Source of the DNA: Phocaeicola plebeius DSM 17135
GTDB lineage: Bacteria > Bacteroidota > Bacteroidia > Bacteroidales > Bacteroidaceae
DNA: 64,000 bases
Direction: 5' to 3'
Assembly (NCBI RefSeq): GCF_000187895.1
Contig: NZ_DS990134.1
Span: 372,001 to 436,000 of the forward strand
The first letter of the stretch is position 1, and each line of letters opens with the position of its first letter. Below are positions 8,138 to 16,387 of the stretch, piece after piece. The translations under genes and the position numbers were made by a program. A model generated the notes under the pieces. That model was given only the letters and a program-made list of their open reading frames with translations. It was not told where the DNA came from and ran no database searches.

Positions 8138-9470
8138 ACCGACGAAAGAGAACAAAGCTGCTCCCGAAACGGGGAAACCGAAAAAGGAGCGCGAACCGCT
8201 GACAGAGGCGCAACGGCTGAAACGGCAGAAGATGATCGTGCTGCCCGCTATGGTGTTGGTGTTCATCGGGGCGATGTGGCTGATATTCGCCCCGTCCTCC
8301 GGCAAGGAGCAACCGCCGGGAACGGACGGATACAACACCGAGATGCCCGACGCTGACAAGGCGAACCGGCAGATTATCGGCGACAAGCTGAAAGCCTACG
8401 AGCATGGGGAGATGGAAGAGCGTCAGGAGAGCCGCAACCGTGCCATCGGGCAGCTGGGCGACATGTTCGACCGCGAGATAGCGGGAACGGAGAACGGAGT
8501 GGACTTCGACCTCGCCAATCCGGGCGGCAAGGAAGAAAGGGCAAAGCCAGCCACGCCGCAGACCATCCAGTCCTCCGCAGCCGCCTACCGTGACCTGAAC
8601 GCCACGCTCGGAAACTTCTACGACCAGCCGAAAAACGACAATGCGGAGATGGACGAATTGTTGGAGCGCATCGCATCGCTGGAGTCGGAACTGGAAAGCG
8701 AGAGGGGCAAGGCTTCCTCTATGGACGAGCAGGTGGCTCTTATGGAGAAGTCCTACGAGCTGGCGGCAAAGTACATGGGCGGTCAGAACGGAGGACAGCC
8801 ATCGGCGGAACAGAGGGCAGAGCCAACTACCGTGCAGAAAGGGAAGAAGAACAAGGCAATGCCTATCAGACAGGTGGAGCATCAAGTAGTTTCTTCACTC
8901 TCACAGCCTATGAGTAACGCGGAGTTTGTCGCCGCCTTATCGCAGGAACGCAACCGGGGTTTCAACACGGCTGTCGGCACGGCGGAGGTATTGGACAGGA
9001 ACACCATACCGGCGTGCGTGCATGGGGCGCAGAGCGTGACGGACGGGCAGACGGTAAGGCTGCGCCTGCTGGAGCCTATGGCGGTGGCAGGCAGGACAAT
9101 ACCCCGGGGTGCGGTGGTGGTCGGCACGGGCAAGATACAGGGTGAGCGGCTCGACATCGAGATTACCTCGCTGGAATACGACGGCACGATTATCCCCGTG
9201 GAGCTTGCGGTCTATGACACGGACGGACAGCCCGGCATCTTCATCCCGAACTCGATGGAGATGAACGCCGTCCGGGAGGTCGCCGCCAACATGGGCGGCT
9301 CGCTGGGAAGCAGCATCAACATCTCCACCAATGCCGGGGCGCAGCTCGCCTCCGACTTGGGCAAGGGGCTGATACAAGGCACGAGCCAGTACATCGCCAA
9401 AAAGATGCGAACCGTCAAGGTGCATCTGAAAGCCGGGTACAGGGTCATGCTTTACCAAGAAAAATATTGA
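8118..9470 (+). CDS. traM: TraM, VirB10-like conjugation protein
   Basis: A 450-residue protein with a cytoplasmic basic N-terminus and one membrane segment (MIVLPAMVLVFIGAMWLIF, about 35-53). A charged, coiled-coil-like linker follows (LLERIASLESELESERGK). The C-terminal domain contains IPRGAVVVGTGKIQGERLDI and ends MLYQEKY. The single-span topology and beta-rich C-terminus fit VirB10, the energy-sensing subunit spanning both membranes. The 326-residue minus-strand frame inside it is a shadow. Confidence 0.88.
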   Translation: MEQTKNEPTKENKAAPETGKPKKEREPLTEAQRLKRQKMIVLPAMVLVFIGAMWLIFAPSSGKEQPPGTDGYNTEMPDADKANRQIIGDKLKAYEHGEMEERQESRNRAIGQLGDMFDREIAGTENGVDFDLANPGGKEERAKPATPQTIQSSAAAYRDLNATLGNFYDQPKNDNAEMDELLERIASLESELESERGKASSMDEQVALMEKSYELAAKYMGGQNGGQPSAEQRAEPTTVQKGKKNKAMPIRQVEHQVVSSLSQPMSNAEFVAALSQERNRGFNTAVGTAEVLDRNTIPACVHGAQSVTDGQTVRLRLLEPMAVAGRTIPRGAVVVGTGKIQGERLDIEITSLEYDGTIIPVELAVYDTDGQPGIFIPNSMEMNAVREVAANMGGSLGSSINISTNAGAQLASDLGKGLIQGTSQYIAKKMRTVKVHLKAGYRVMLYQEKY

Positions 9471-9504
9471 AAACAATAAAAATTACCACTAAAATCCAAA
9501 AGTA

Positions 9505-10491
9505 ATGAGAAAAGTAATCATCATGTTTGCCCTCGCTATGGGCATCATAACTGCCAACGCGCAGGAGAATGTAACCGTTGAAACGACCAACGGAAGTGAA
9601 CAACCGACCTTGACGAAGGAGGTCTATCCGCAGAAGGAGGCGGACGGCGACCTATATCACGGGCTGTCACGCAAGCTGACCTTCGACCGCATGATACCGC
9701 CGCACGGTCTGGAAGTGACCTACGACAAGACCGTCCACGTCATTTTTCCGGCGGAGGTGCGCTATGTCGATTTAGGCTCGCCCGACCTGATTGCCGGGAA
9801 AGCCGACGGAGCGGAGAACATCATCCGTGTGAAGGCTACCGTAAGGAATTTTCCCAACGAAACGAATATGTCCGTCATCACGGAGGACGGCAGTTTCTAC
9901 ACCTTCAACGTGAAGTACGCCGCCGAACCGCTGTTGCTCAACGTGGAGATGTGCGACTTCATCCATGACGGCAGCACGGTGAACCGCCCGAACAACGCGC
10001 AGGAAATCTATCTGAAAGAGCTGGGCAGCGAAAGCCCGATGCTGGTGCGCCTTATCATGAAGTCCATCCACAAACAGAACAAGCGCGAGGTGAAGCATAT
10101 CGGCTGCAAGCGTTTCGGCATCCAATACCTGTTGAAAGGCATCTACACGCACAACGGCTTGCTTTATTTCCACACGGAGATAAAGAACCAGAGCAACGTG
10201 CCTTTCGATGTGGACTACATCACTTGGAAAATCGTGGACAAGAAGGTTGCGAAGCGTACTGCCGTGCAGGAGCAGATTATTCTGCCGCTCCGCGCGCAGA
10301 ACTACGCCACCCTCGTGCCGGGCAAAAAGAGCGAGCGCACGGTCTTCACGATGGCGAAGTTCACCATCCCCGATGACAAGTGCCTCGTGGTGGAATTGAA
10401 CGAGAAGAACGGCGGCCGTCACCAGTCCTTCGTGATTGAGAACGAGGATTTGGTACGCGCGGGTACCATCAACGAACTTCAAGTACGCTGA
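9505..10491 (+). CDS. traN: TraN, DUF4138 VirB9-like outer-membrane core protein
   Basis: A 328-residue protein with a signal peptide (MFALAMGIITANAQ, cleavage near residue 20). The body is beta-rich, with repeated VTYDKTVHVIFPAEVRYVDL-type strands and FTIPDDKCLVVELNEKNGGR near the end. DUF4138/TraN follows TraM in these operons and is regarded as the VirB9-like periplasmic or outer-membrane partner. The start is preceded immediately by the repeated CACTAAAATCCAAAAGTA motif. Confidence 0.85.
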   Translation: MRKVIIMFALAMGIITANAQENVTVETTNGSEQPTLTKEVYPQKEADGDLYHGLSRKLTFDRMIPPHGLEVTYDKTVHVIFPAEVRYVDLGSPDLIAGKADGAENIIRVKATVRNFPNETNMSVITEDGSFYTFNVKYAAEPLLLNVEMCDFIHDGSTVNRPNNAQEIYLKELGSESPMLVRLIMKSIHKQNKREVKHIGCKRFGIQYLLKGIYTHNGLLYFHTEIKNQSNVPFDVDYITWKIVDKKVAKRTAVQEQIILPLRAQNYATLVPGKKSERTVFTMAKFTIPDDKCLVVELNEKNGGRHQSFVIENEDLVRAGTINELQVR

Positions 10492-10493
10492 CC

Positions 10494-11069
10494 ATGAGAA
10501 AGTACATCGCAATAATCATCGCGTCGCTTGCCCTTTTTACAGGGCAGGCGCACGCCCAGCGGTGTCTGCCGAAGATGCAGGGCATCGAGGTGAGGGCGGA
10601 CATGGCGGACGGCTTCAATCTCGGCGGCAAGGACGGCGGGTACAGCTTCGGGGCGGCTCTCTCCACCTACACGAAGAAGGGGAACAAGTGGGTGTTCGGT
10701 GGCGAATACCTGTTGAAGAACAATCCCTACAAGGACACCAAGATACCCGTGGCGCAGTTCACGGCGGAGGGCGGCTATTACTTCAAGATACTGTCGGACG
10801 CCCGAAAGATTGTTTTCGTCTATGCCGGGGCTTCGGCTCTCGCCGGATATGAGGCGGTAAATTGGGGGAAGAAGGTGCTGCATGACGGCTCCACGCTGCA
10901 CGACCGGGACGCCTTCATCTACGGCGGTGCGCTGACGCTCGATGTGGAGTGTTACGTGGCAGACCGTATCGCCCTGCTTGCCAACCTGCGGGAGCGTTGC
11001 CTTTGGGGTGGCGACACACGGAAGTTCCACACGCAGTTCGGGGTCGGTATCAAGTTCATCATCAACTGA
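10494..11069 (+). CDS. traO: TraO, secreted outer-membrane-type conjugation protein
   Basis: A 191-residue protein with a clear signal peptide (IIASLALFTGQAHAQ). The mature part has alternating Gly/aromatic strands (GGEYLLKNNPYKDTK; VFVYAGASALAGYEAV; FGVGIKFIIN), suggesting a small beta-barrel, with a terminal aromatic-rich strand. It fits TraO of CTnDOT-type operons, encoded two bases after traN. The exact role in the mating channel is unknown. Confidence 0.75.
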   Translation: MRKYIAIIIASLALFTGQAHAQRCLPKMQGIEVRADMADGFNLGGKDGGYSFGAALSTYTKKGNKWVFGGEYLLKNNPYKDTKIPVAQFTAEGGYYFKILSDARKIVFVYAGASALAGYEAVNWGKKVLHDGSTLHDRDAFIYGGALTLDVECYVADRIALLANLRERCLWGGDTRKFHTQFGVGIKFIIN

Positions 11070-11076
11070 CACGGGC

Positions 11077-11979
11077 ATGGAAAGGACGGAAATAGATGCT
11101 GTCAGAAGGATGCCGCTTGCGGATTTTCTCGCACGGCTGGGGCATGAGCCTGTCAGAAGGAGCGGTAACGAGCTGTGGTATCTTGCCCCGTACAGGGGCG
11201 AGCGCACATCCTCTTTCCGTGTGAACGTGGCGAAACAGCTCTGGTACGACTTCGGTTTGGGCAAGGGCGGCGACATCTTCACGCTTGCCGGGGAGTTTCT
11301 GCAAAGCGATGACTTCATGAAGCAAGCGAAGTTCATAGCGGAAGCCGCCAATATGACGGTTGCCGGATGGGAAAAGCCCGTCTATCTCTCGAAGCCGACC
11401 GAATCCGTTTTTGAGGATGTGGAGGTCGCTCCGCTGCTCCGCTCACTGCTGACGGAGTATTTAGAGGAACGGGGCATCCCTTACGCCATCGCATCCCGTC
11501 ACTGCTGCCGCTTGAACTACGGTGTGCGTGGGAAACGGTATTTTGCCGTTGGCTTTCCGAACATGGCAGGTGGCTATGAAGTCAGAAGCCGATATTTCAA
11601 GGGTTGCATACCTCCGAAGTCTGTATCACTGGTAAAGGCGAATGACATCCCGGCTGACGAGTGCCTCGTGTTCGAGGGCTTCATGGACTTTCTCTCTGCC
11701 GTGACGCTTGGTGTAACCGGTAACGCTGACTGTCTTGTGCTGAACTCAGTCGCCAACGTGGAGAAGGCGGCGGGATTGCTGGACGGATACGGGCGCATCG
11801 GCTGCTTCCTCGACCGTGACGAAGCCGGACGGCGGACGCTTGCCGCACTTACCATGCGATACGGGGAACGTGTCACCGACCGTTCCTCCCTCTATGACGG
11901 TTGCAAGGACTTGAACGAGTACCTGCAACTGACAACGAAAAAACAGAAAAACAACCATCTAAAAATCGAAGAACAATGA
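11077..11979 (+). CDS. traP: TraP, toprim DNA primase of the conjugative element
   Basis: A 300-residue primase-like protein. Residues 1-100 correspond to a CHC2-type N-terminal domain (LAPYRGERTSSFRVN, then WYDFGLGKGGDIFTLAGEFL), but the zinc-binding Cys/His residues are absent. The toprim half has VFEGFMDFLS (acidic Glu) and CFLDRDEAGRR (DxD-like). Such proteins are thought to prime the complementary strand after transfer. The start was set at ATG 11077; upstream in-frame codons run through traO. The stop overlaps the traQ ATG. Confidence 0.85.
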   Translation: MERTEIDAVRRMPLADFLARLGHEPVRRSGNELWYLAPYRGERTSSFRVNVAKQLWYDFGLGKGGDIFTLAGEFLQSDDFMKQAKFIAEAANMTVAGWEKPVYLSKPTESVFEDVEVAPLLRSLLTEYLEERGIPYAIASRHCCRLNYGVRGKRYFAVGFPNMAGGYEVRSRYFKGCIPPKSVSLVKANDIPADECLVFEGFMDFLSAVTLGVTGNADCLVLNSVANVEKAAGLLDGYGRIGCFLDRDEAGRRTLAALTMRYGERVTDRSSLYDGCKDLNEYLQLTTKKQKNNHLKIEEQ

Positions 11980-12479
11980 ACATACTGAACAACAGAAACA
12001 AGAGAACATCAATATTCAAGGCAGTGGCGTTATGCCTGATAGCCGCCATGTCATTCACCCTCGTGTCATGTGACGATGACATGGACATCCAGCAGTCCTA
12101 TCCCTTCACGGTGGAGGTCATGCCCGTGCCGAACAAGGTAGTAAAGGGGCAGACAGTGGAAATCCGCTGTGAACTGAAAAAGGAGGGCGACTTTTCGGGT
12201 ACGCTCTATACCATCCGCTATTTCCAGTTCGAGGGGGAAGGCTCGCTCAAAATGGATAACGGCATCACCTTCCTGCCTAACGACCGCTACCTGCTGGAGA
12301 ACGAAAAATTCCGCCTGTACTACACGGCGGCGGGTGATGAGGCGCATAATTTCATCGTGGTGGTGGAGGATAACTTTAGCAACTCCTACGAACTGGAATT
12401 TGACTTCAACAACAGGAATGTAAAGGACGACGATCTTACCATCGTTCCCATCGGCAACTTCAGCCCCTTGTTGAAATGA
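11976..12479 (+). CDS. traQ: TraQ, DUF3872 lipoprotein
   Basis: A 167-residue protein starting at ATG 11976, which overlaps the traP stop. The N-terminus is basic and then hydrophobic (ALCLIAAMSFTLVSC), giving a lipobox with an acylated Cys. The rest is beta-rich (YPFTVEVMPVPNKVVKGQTV; LYTIRYFQFEGEGSL) and matches DUF3872. It is probably a periplasmic or outer-membrane lipoprotein of the mating apparatus. It overlaps the lysozyme gene by four bases. Confidence 0.8.
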   Translation: MNILNNRNKRTSIFKAVALCLIAAMSFTLVSCDDDMDIQQSYPFTVEVMPVPNKVVKGQTVEIRCELKKEGDFSGTLYTIRYFQFEGEGSLKMDNGITFLPNDRYLLENEKFRLYYTAAGDEAHNFIVVVEDNFSNSYELEFDFNNRNVKDDDLTIVPIGNFSPLLK

Positions 12480-13003
12480 TGCGTGTATTCATGACAATGC
12501 TCTGTTCACTTCTGACGGTCTGTTCTGTGTCCGCGCAGATCAGCCGCCAAGAGGGAACGGACGGGCAGGCGGCAATCTACCGACTGCCGCTTATGGAACG
12601 TGCTTTTTTATGCTGCCGCTACTTTGAAGGCTGGCACTCAGAAAAACACTACCCATACGTCGGTTGGGGTCACAAACTTTTGCCAAACGAGAAGTATTCG
12701 GCACGAACCATGACAAAACGGGATGCGGATGAACTTTTGCGGAAAGACCTGCGCAAATTTGTCGCCATGTTCCGTAAATTCGGGGTTGATTCGATTTTGC
12801 TTGGCACGTTAGCTTACAATGTGGGACCGGCGAAGCTGTTAGGCAGCAAAACAATCCCCAAAAGCACCTTAATCAAGAAGCTGGAAGCTGGTGACAGGAA
12901 CATCTACCGTGAGTATATAGCCTTCTGCAACTACAAAGGAAAACGCCACGCCATGCTGCTCAAACGGAGAAAGGCGGAGTTTGCGCTGTTGTATATCCCA
13001 TAA
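12476..13003 (+). CDS. TraR-like secreted lysozyme (GH24-type)
   Basis: A 175-residue protein with a signal peptide (MLCSLLTVCSVSAQ). The motif YFEGWHSEKHYPYVGWGH contains the catalytic Glu and the GWGH block of GH24 lysozymes. The later NVGPAKLLGS resembles the family's second motif. A peptidoglycan-cutting enzyme is usual at the end of tra operons and presumably opens a path for the channel. From about base 12590 the gene is less GC-rich than its first 110 bases, which may mark an old recombination point. Confidence 0.8.
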   Translation: MMRVFMTMLCSLLTVCSVSAQISRQEGTDGQAAIYRLPLMERAFLCCRYFEGWHSEKHYPYVGWGHKLLPNEKYSARTMTKRDADELLRKDLRKFVAMFRKFGVDSILLGTLAYNVGPAKLLGSKTIPKSTLIKKLEAGDRNIYREYIAFCNYKGKRHAMLLKRRKAEFALLYIP

Positions 13004-13020
13004 AAGGACTGACAAAACTG

Positions 13021-13059
13021 GCAAAAGACGTGCCATATTTAACTTGGCACGTCTTTTGC
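13021..13059 (+). terminator. Perfect 15-bp stem-loop after the tra operon
   Basis: GCAAAAGACGTGCCA (13021-13035) pairs perfectly with TGGCACGTCTTTTGC (13045-13059) around a nine-base loop, 18 bases after the lysozyme stop. It is the likely transcription end of the tra operon. The T-run is within the stem, so it may act as a barrier rather than a classic intrinsic terminator. Confidence 0.7.
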
Positions 13060-13367
13060 TCTATCACTTGATAGATTATCGTAGGATTTTCTCGTTAATT
13101 GACATCGTTGAGCCATTTTTGCCTATCGGTTTCCAAATAACACTTCAAGTTGTAAGTGTTGTGAGAGCAATACAAAACATAGTTATTAACCATAAAAAGT
13201 ATAGCGAAATTATGAAGAAAGTATTTAGGAAAATTCAGAAAGGAACAACAAAAATGATTGAACGTATCAAATCGTTGGGGGAAATGGAGACGAAGCAGAA
13301 ATGTGTAGTTCAACGGTTCGAGATTATCATTCCCCTCCACCAAAAAATAACGACCCAATATATAGCC
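13060..13367. other. Unassigned AT-rich stretch between converging element operons
   Basis: No recognised gene. A plus-strand frame from ATG 13212 (MKKVFRKIQKGTTK...) runs on through the terminator at 13368-13394, so only its first part could be translated from a terminated transcript. The minus-strand frame ending near 13095 is not similar to anything I know. A small RNA or peptide ending at the terminator is possible but unproven. Confidence 0.3.
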
Positions 13368-13394
13368 TCCGCAAGTTTTACTTGCGGATTTTTT
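13368..13394 (+). terminator. Intrinsic terminator
   Basis: TCCGCAAG (13368-13375), loop TTTTA, CTTGCGGA (13381-13388), then six T. This is a textbook plus-strand terminator that does not belong to the lysozyme gene, which already has a stem-loop 310 bases upstream. Confidence 0.75.
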
Positions 13395-13466
13395 AGTTAT
13401 CGCAGATTGGACAAAGGTTTCTTTGCTACTTTCTTTGTCCGCCATCATGCTCACTGAAAGAAAGTA

Positions 13467-13484
13467 GGGCGGCTCTCGCCGCCC
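13467..13484 (-). terminator. Terminator of the minus-strand element operon
   Basis: GGGCGGC/GCCGCCC with a four-base loop lies seven bases past the last minus-strand stop (13491). Read on the minus strand it is followed by TACTTTCTTT. A second inverted pair (13426-13436 with 13457-13467, CTACTTTCTTT) adjoins it. Confidence 0.6.
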
Positions 13485-13490
13485 CGCCAC

Positions 13491-13799
13491 TCAAAAGCGT
13501 GTGTAAAGTCCCGTCACCATCGTGAACATTTCCTCCAGCATATCAAAATAGATACCCTCGTGTACGGCAATGTCCTTTGTCTTGCACTCAAAGGTCTTTT
13601 TGCTGAACGTCCTGCGGTAGAAGCGCATATTGTAGAGGTCTGCCCCTTCGTCATAGATGATGTCAAGGCGGTTGGCACTTGTTTTGTTCCTTGCAAGGCT
13701 CATCCGTAAGCCGTTGCCCATATCTATGAAATCACGGCTACCTGTCATGGCGGTGAAGCGTTTTCCGCCTATCTGCTGTAATATCGTCTTGGCTATCAT
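13491..13799 (-). CDS. Small hypothetical protein of mobile-element type
   Basis: A 102-residue protein. The start was set at ATG 13799 (MIAKTILQQIGG), preceded by AAAAGAT; the longer frame to 13910 runs into the neighbouring gene. It resembles small proteins common on Bacteroidales conjugative elements and phages (MTGSRDFIDMGNGLRMSLAR; ADLYNMRFYRR). No signal peptide or membrane helix. It is the last gene of the minus-strand operon. Function unknown. Confidence 0.6.
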   Translation of the reverse strand: MIAKTILQQIGGKRFTAMTGSRDFIDMGNGLRMSLARNKTSANRLDIIYDEGADLYNMRFYRRTFSKKTFECKTKDIAVHEGIYFDMLEEMFTMVTGLYTRF

Positions 13800-13852
13800 A
13801 TCTTTTGTTTTTAGGGTTTTAAGTATTGGCGGTGCGGACACCGCCATCCCGT

Positions 13853-14098
13853 TCAAAATTCTCGCATTTCGGAAATGGGGGTCTGCCGTTGTAGCCACTC
13901 TTTCACACATTCCATATTGTACTCGCTCGTGATGACTGCCGTATGGCTGTCGGTGGCGGTGAAACGTGTGCTTTCGTAATCATCTATCCACCCCTTGAGG
14001 GTGTCCGTTCCCCACGCTCCGGTATCGTCAAAGATACCGTCCAATGCCGTGATAGGTTCGCTGAACTTGACTATCAGCGTTTGATAGGTCGTGTTCAT
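13853..14098 (-). CDS. Small hypothetical protein
   Basis: An 81-residue acidic protein starting at ATG 14098, preceded by an unusually good ribosome site (AAAGGAGGACAG), which decides this start over the longer frame to 14179. Sequence features include SEPITALDGIFDDTGAWGTD and a Trp-rich helix near the C-terminus. It overlaps the DUF3873 stop by four bases. I do not recognise a family with certainty. Confidence 0.6.
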   Translation of the reverse strand: MNTTYQTLIVKFSEPITALDGIFDDTGAWGTDTLKGWIDDYESTRFTATDSHTAVITSEYNMECVKEWLQRQTPISEMREF

Positions 14099-14328
14099 AG
14101 TCTGTCCTCCTTTCCCTTCTTTGCGTTCAGCCACTTGTCCCGTGCGGCTCGGCACTCGTCCAACGTGGGTTTGACACAAGAGAACAATTCTCTGTCTATG
14201 GGGTGGCGGTAGTCGTACTGCACAAGTGTCCGCCTGCGTCTTCCGATACCCGATTGGAAACGCTCGTATTTCTCCGTACCTGCTTCCGCGCAGGTGCTTA
14301 CTCCGTTGATGGTCATTCGTGTTGTCAT
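14095..14328 (-). CDS. DUF3873 small protein
   Basis: A 77-residue basic protein with MTINGVSTCAEAGTEKYERF near the N-terminus and TLVQYDYRHPIDRELFSCVK later, which I recognise as the DUF3873 pattern found on CTn-type elements. The last four bases overlap the ATG of the following gene. No known biochemical role. Confidence 0.7.
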   Translation of the reverse strand: MTTRMTINGVSTCAEAGTEKYERFQSGIGRRRRTLVQYDYRHPIDRELFSCVKPTLDECRAARDKWLNAKKGKEDRL

Positions 14329-14347
14329 AATGTTGCTTTTTAGATGG

Positions 14348-14605
14348 TTAAAAATGTACTGACAGAACTCTGTTCTTCATCACCATTTCGGGGTTGCTTG
14401 TGTAGCGTTGGTGCAGGTAGAAATGGTGTGAGCCGAAGCCGTAAAGGAAAAACTTGTCAAGTTCGTGCTTCTCGGCAAACTCCTTTACGCTCTTTCTCAA
14501 TTCCCCCTCACTCGTTGTGAGAGTGAGGAGGTTCACAAATTCAAGGAACATCGTGGGGATTGCATCATCCCACACACAAATCATACTTTCAATTCTTACT
14601 TCCAT
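14348..14605 (-). CDS. Small hypothetical protein
   Basis: An 85-residue protein (MEVRIESMICVWDDAIPT..., FLYGFGSHHFYLHQRYTSN), encoded 24 bases after PcfJ and 19 before the DUF3873 gene on the same strand. No signal peptide or membrane segment. Met8 is an alternative start. Family not recognised; it is kept because of its tight operon spacing. Confidence 0.5.
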   Translation of the reverse strand: MEVRIESMICVWDDAIPTMFLEFVNLLTLTTSEGELRKSVKEFAEKHELDKFFLYGFGSHHFYLHQRYTSNPEMVMKNRVLSVHF

Positions 14606-14629
14606 ATCAATGTTGTTTTAGGGGTTATG

Positions 14630-15961
14630 CTATGCCGCTTTCATCCGCTCACGGATAAGGTTGGCGTTCTTGTTCACAAGGTCTATGATGCGCTCGTGAT
14701 ATTCGGTGTCCTGGTTGTGCTTGCCGTGGCACTGCACCACTTCGAGGGTTCGCAAGTCCACCTCTACGGTTTCAATAATCTCATCGCCAATCCTTGCCGA
14801 TAGTATGAGGGTGTCGGCTTTCTTGTAGTATCCACTGCCAAACACGCAGATGCCCTGCGTCTTGCCCTCGTTGTAATACTCGTCTATGCTTTCAAGCACC
14901 TTGACGATTATTTCCTCGTCCGTGATTACCAAGCCGAAGAATTTGGATTTGTTGGCGATGAAATCCTCCGCATCTTTCTTTCGTTGGAGTTGTCGCTGTT
15001 GCTCACGCTCACGCCTTTCAATCTCCCAACGGCGTTGCTCTGCGGCTCTTTCCTTCTCGTGTATGGCTTCAATTTTTCGGGTTGCGTTGTCGTGTGCCGC
15101 CATGAAATCTTCGGGACAGATGTTCTTCGGGTTACGGAGGTCTTGACCGAGTTTTTTGAGCATACGCAGATAGTCGCACCACATTGAGAGGTTGTCTATC
15201 TGATACTTGTGACGCTTGGCAATCAGATATGATGCCCAACATTCATCGGCAGTACGGGTATTGAAAAGAAAGTGTTTCATGACCTCAATCTCACCGCCTT
15301 TCATAAGGGTTTCAATTCTTGGGTCTGAAAGCAAGGCTTTGAAAAGACGCACGGGGGAGATGCCGTGGAAATCGCCCTTGAAGCCGTTACGTCTGAGTTG
15401 GGGCAATATCCTCATCTTTGGATATGCACAGCTTCTTGCCACCACATCATCGTATAGGCTGTTGTGCGGTCTTACCTCCATATCGCTGCCTAATGCCCAC
15501 ACATCGCAATAGCAGAAAAGGAAGCCACGGAGCAACGCCATGTCCGTAACCTTGCCGTCGGGTGAAATCCAACGCTGCACGACCTCGTGGCAGTAGAAAC
15601 GCATCGGTTCGCCTTTCCTGCTCTCGCATCTGACCTGCGCCACGCGGATTACCTGATACCCTTTGCAGGTGGTTATCACGCTGAAATTCTGCGTTTCCTT
15701 GTAGATGCGTCTGCGTGTGTCCTGCACTTTGAGTTCGGCATGGCATTTGGGGCAGGTGCAGCCTTCAAGGGTGTCGCATAGTCCGCTGTCGCTGTGCCAC
15801 TCGTGACCGCAGTCGGAACAGGTGATGTTCCCTTTCTTGGTGCGGTAGCCGATATGCTCAACGCAGTGGCGGTATGCCCAATCTATTTGTGTCGCTGATA
15901 TGGGGCGAAGGTTGGCGGAAAGTCTTGCCACCTCTTTCTGTATCTTGGTCTTCGGTTTCAT
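14630..15961 (-). CDS. PcfJ-like protein of the conjugative element
   Basis: A 443-residue protein. A zinc-ribbon-like pair (CSDCGHEW and CTCPKCHAEL) lies at about residues 48-80. The central part has AHDNATRKIEAIHEKERAAE followed by a strongly charged coiled coil (RRWEIERREREQQRQLQRKK). It fits the PcfJ family, first named on the enterococcal plasmid pCF10 and common on Bacteroidales elements; its action is not established. Its start overlaps the stop of the PcfK-like gene by four bases. Confidence 0.75.
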   Translation of the reverse strand: MKPKTKIQKEVARLSANLRPISATQIDWAYRHCVEHIGYRTKKGNITCSDCGHEWHSDSGLCDTLEGCTCPKCHAELKVQDTRRRIYKETQNFSVITTCKGYQVIRVAQVRCESRKGEPMRFYCHEVVQRWISPDGKVTDMALLRGFLFCYCDVWALGSDMEVRPHNSLYDDVVARSCAYPKMRILPQLRRNGFKGDFHGISPVRLFKALLSDPRIETLMKGGEIEVMKHFLFNTRTADECWASYLIAKRHKYQIDNLSMWCDYLRMLKKLGQDLRNPKNICPEDFMAAHDNATRKIEAIHEKERAAEQRRWEIERREREQQRQLQRKKDAEDFIANKSKFFGLVITDEEIIVKVLESIDEYYNEGKTQGICVFGSGYYKKADTLILSARIGDEIIETVEVDLRTLEVVQCHGKHNQDTEYHERIIDLVNKNANLIRERMKAA

Positions 15962-16374
15962 AAGCCTAAATCAAATAATGAGGGTTGGGGTTGGTTTTCT
16001 TTTCTCGCTGACGGTCTGTGGCGGTTCTGCAACTTGCGGAGTTCCTCCTCTTGGTATTTGCGGACAGCGTTCTGACGTGCCTCCGCCTTTTCCTCTGCCG
16101 TGAGTTTCACAACGTGGTTCACAACCACTTGGCAGTCCATCGGTTTGCCCACCTCTATCTCGTTTTCCTCATAGTAGTGGATGGCTTGCCCGAATATCTC
16201 TCCGTCCGTGAAACCGTTGCAACCGCTTTTCTGCACATAGTTCAGAATGTGGGTCACGCACTCGTCCATGTTCTTGGCAGGGTTGCGGTACTTCTTTGCA
16301 AATAGCGCATCTTCCTCCGCACGCTGTTCCAAGTACATATATATCGTTCTCTTGAAATGGTCTGTTCCTTTCAT
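15958..16374 (-). CDS. PcfK-like protein
   Basis: A 138-residue soluble protein with a helical N-terminus (DHFKRTIYMYLEQRAEED), a motif NILNYVQKSGCNGFTDGEIF-like central part, and a basic C-terminal helix (RKYQEEELRKLQNRHR). PcfK-like genes regularly precede pcfJ-like genes on these elements. The four-base overlap with pcfJ indicates coupled translation. The molecular role is unknown, perhaps DNA processing or regulation. Confidence 0.7.
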   Translation of the reverse strand: MKGTDHFKRTIYMYLEQRAEEDALFAKKYRNPAKNMDECVTHILNYVQKSGCNGFTDGEIFGQAIHYYEENEIEVGKPMDCQVVVNHVVKLTAEEKAEARQNAVRKYQEEELRKLQNRHRPSARKENQPQPSLFDLGL

Positions 16375-16387
16375 ATCGCTGTCATTT

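Noticed and set aside
7905-8885. 326-residue minus-strand open frame
   Set aside because: It overlaps traL and traM, whose sequence and order are well supported, and looks like a shadow (His/Arg-rich, no motif).
13095-13490. 131-residue minus-strand frame after the terminator region
   Set aside because: Its N-terminal part reads through the two inverted repeats and terminators at 13368-13484, so it is more likely repeat-derived than a gene.
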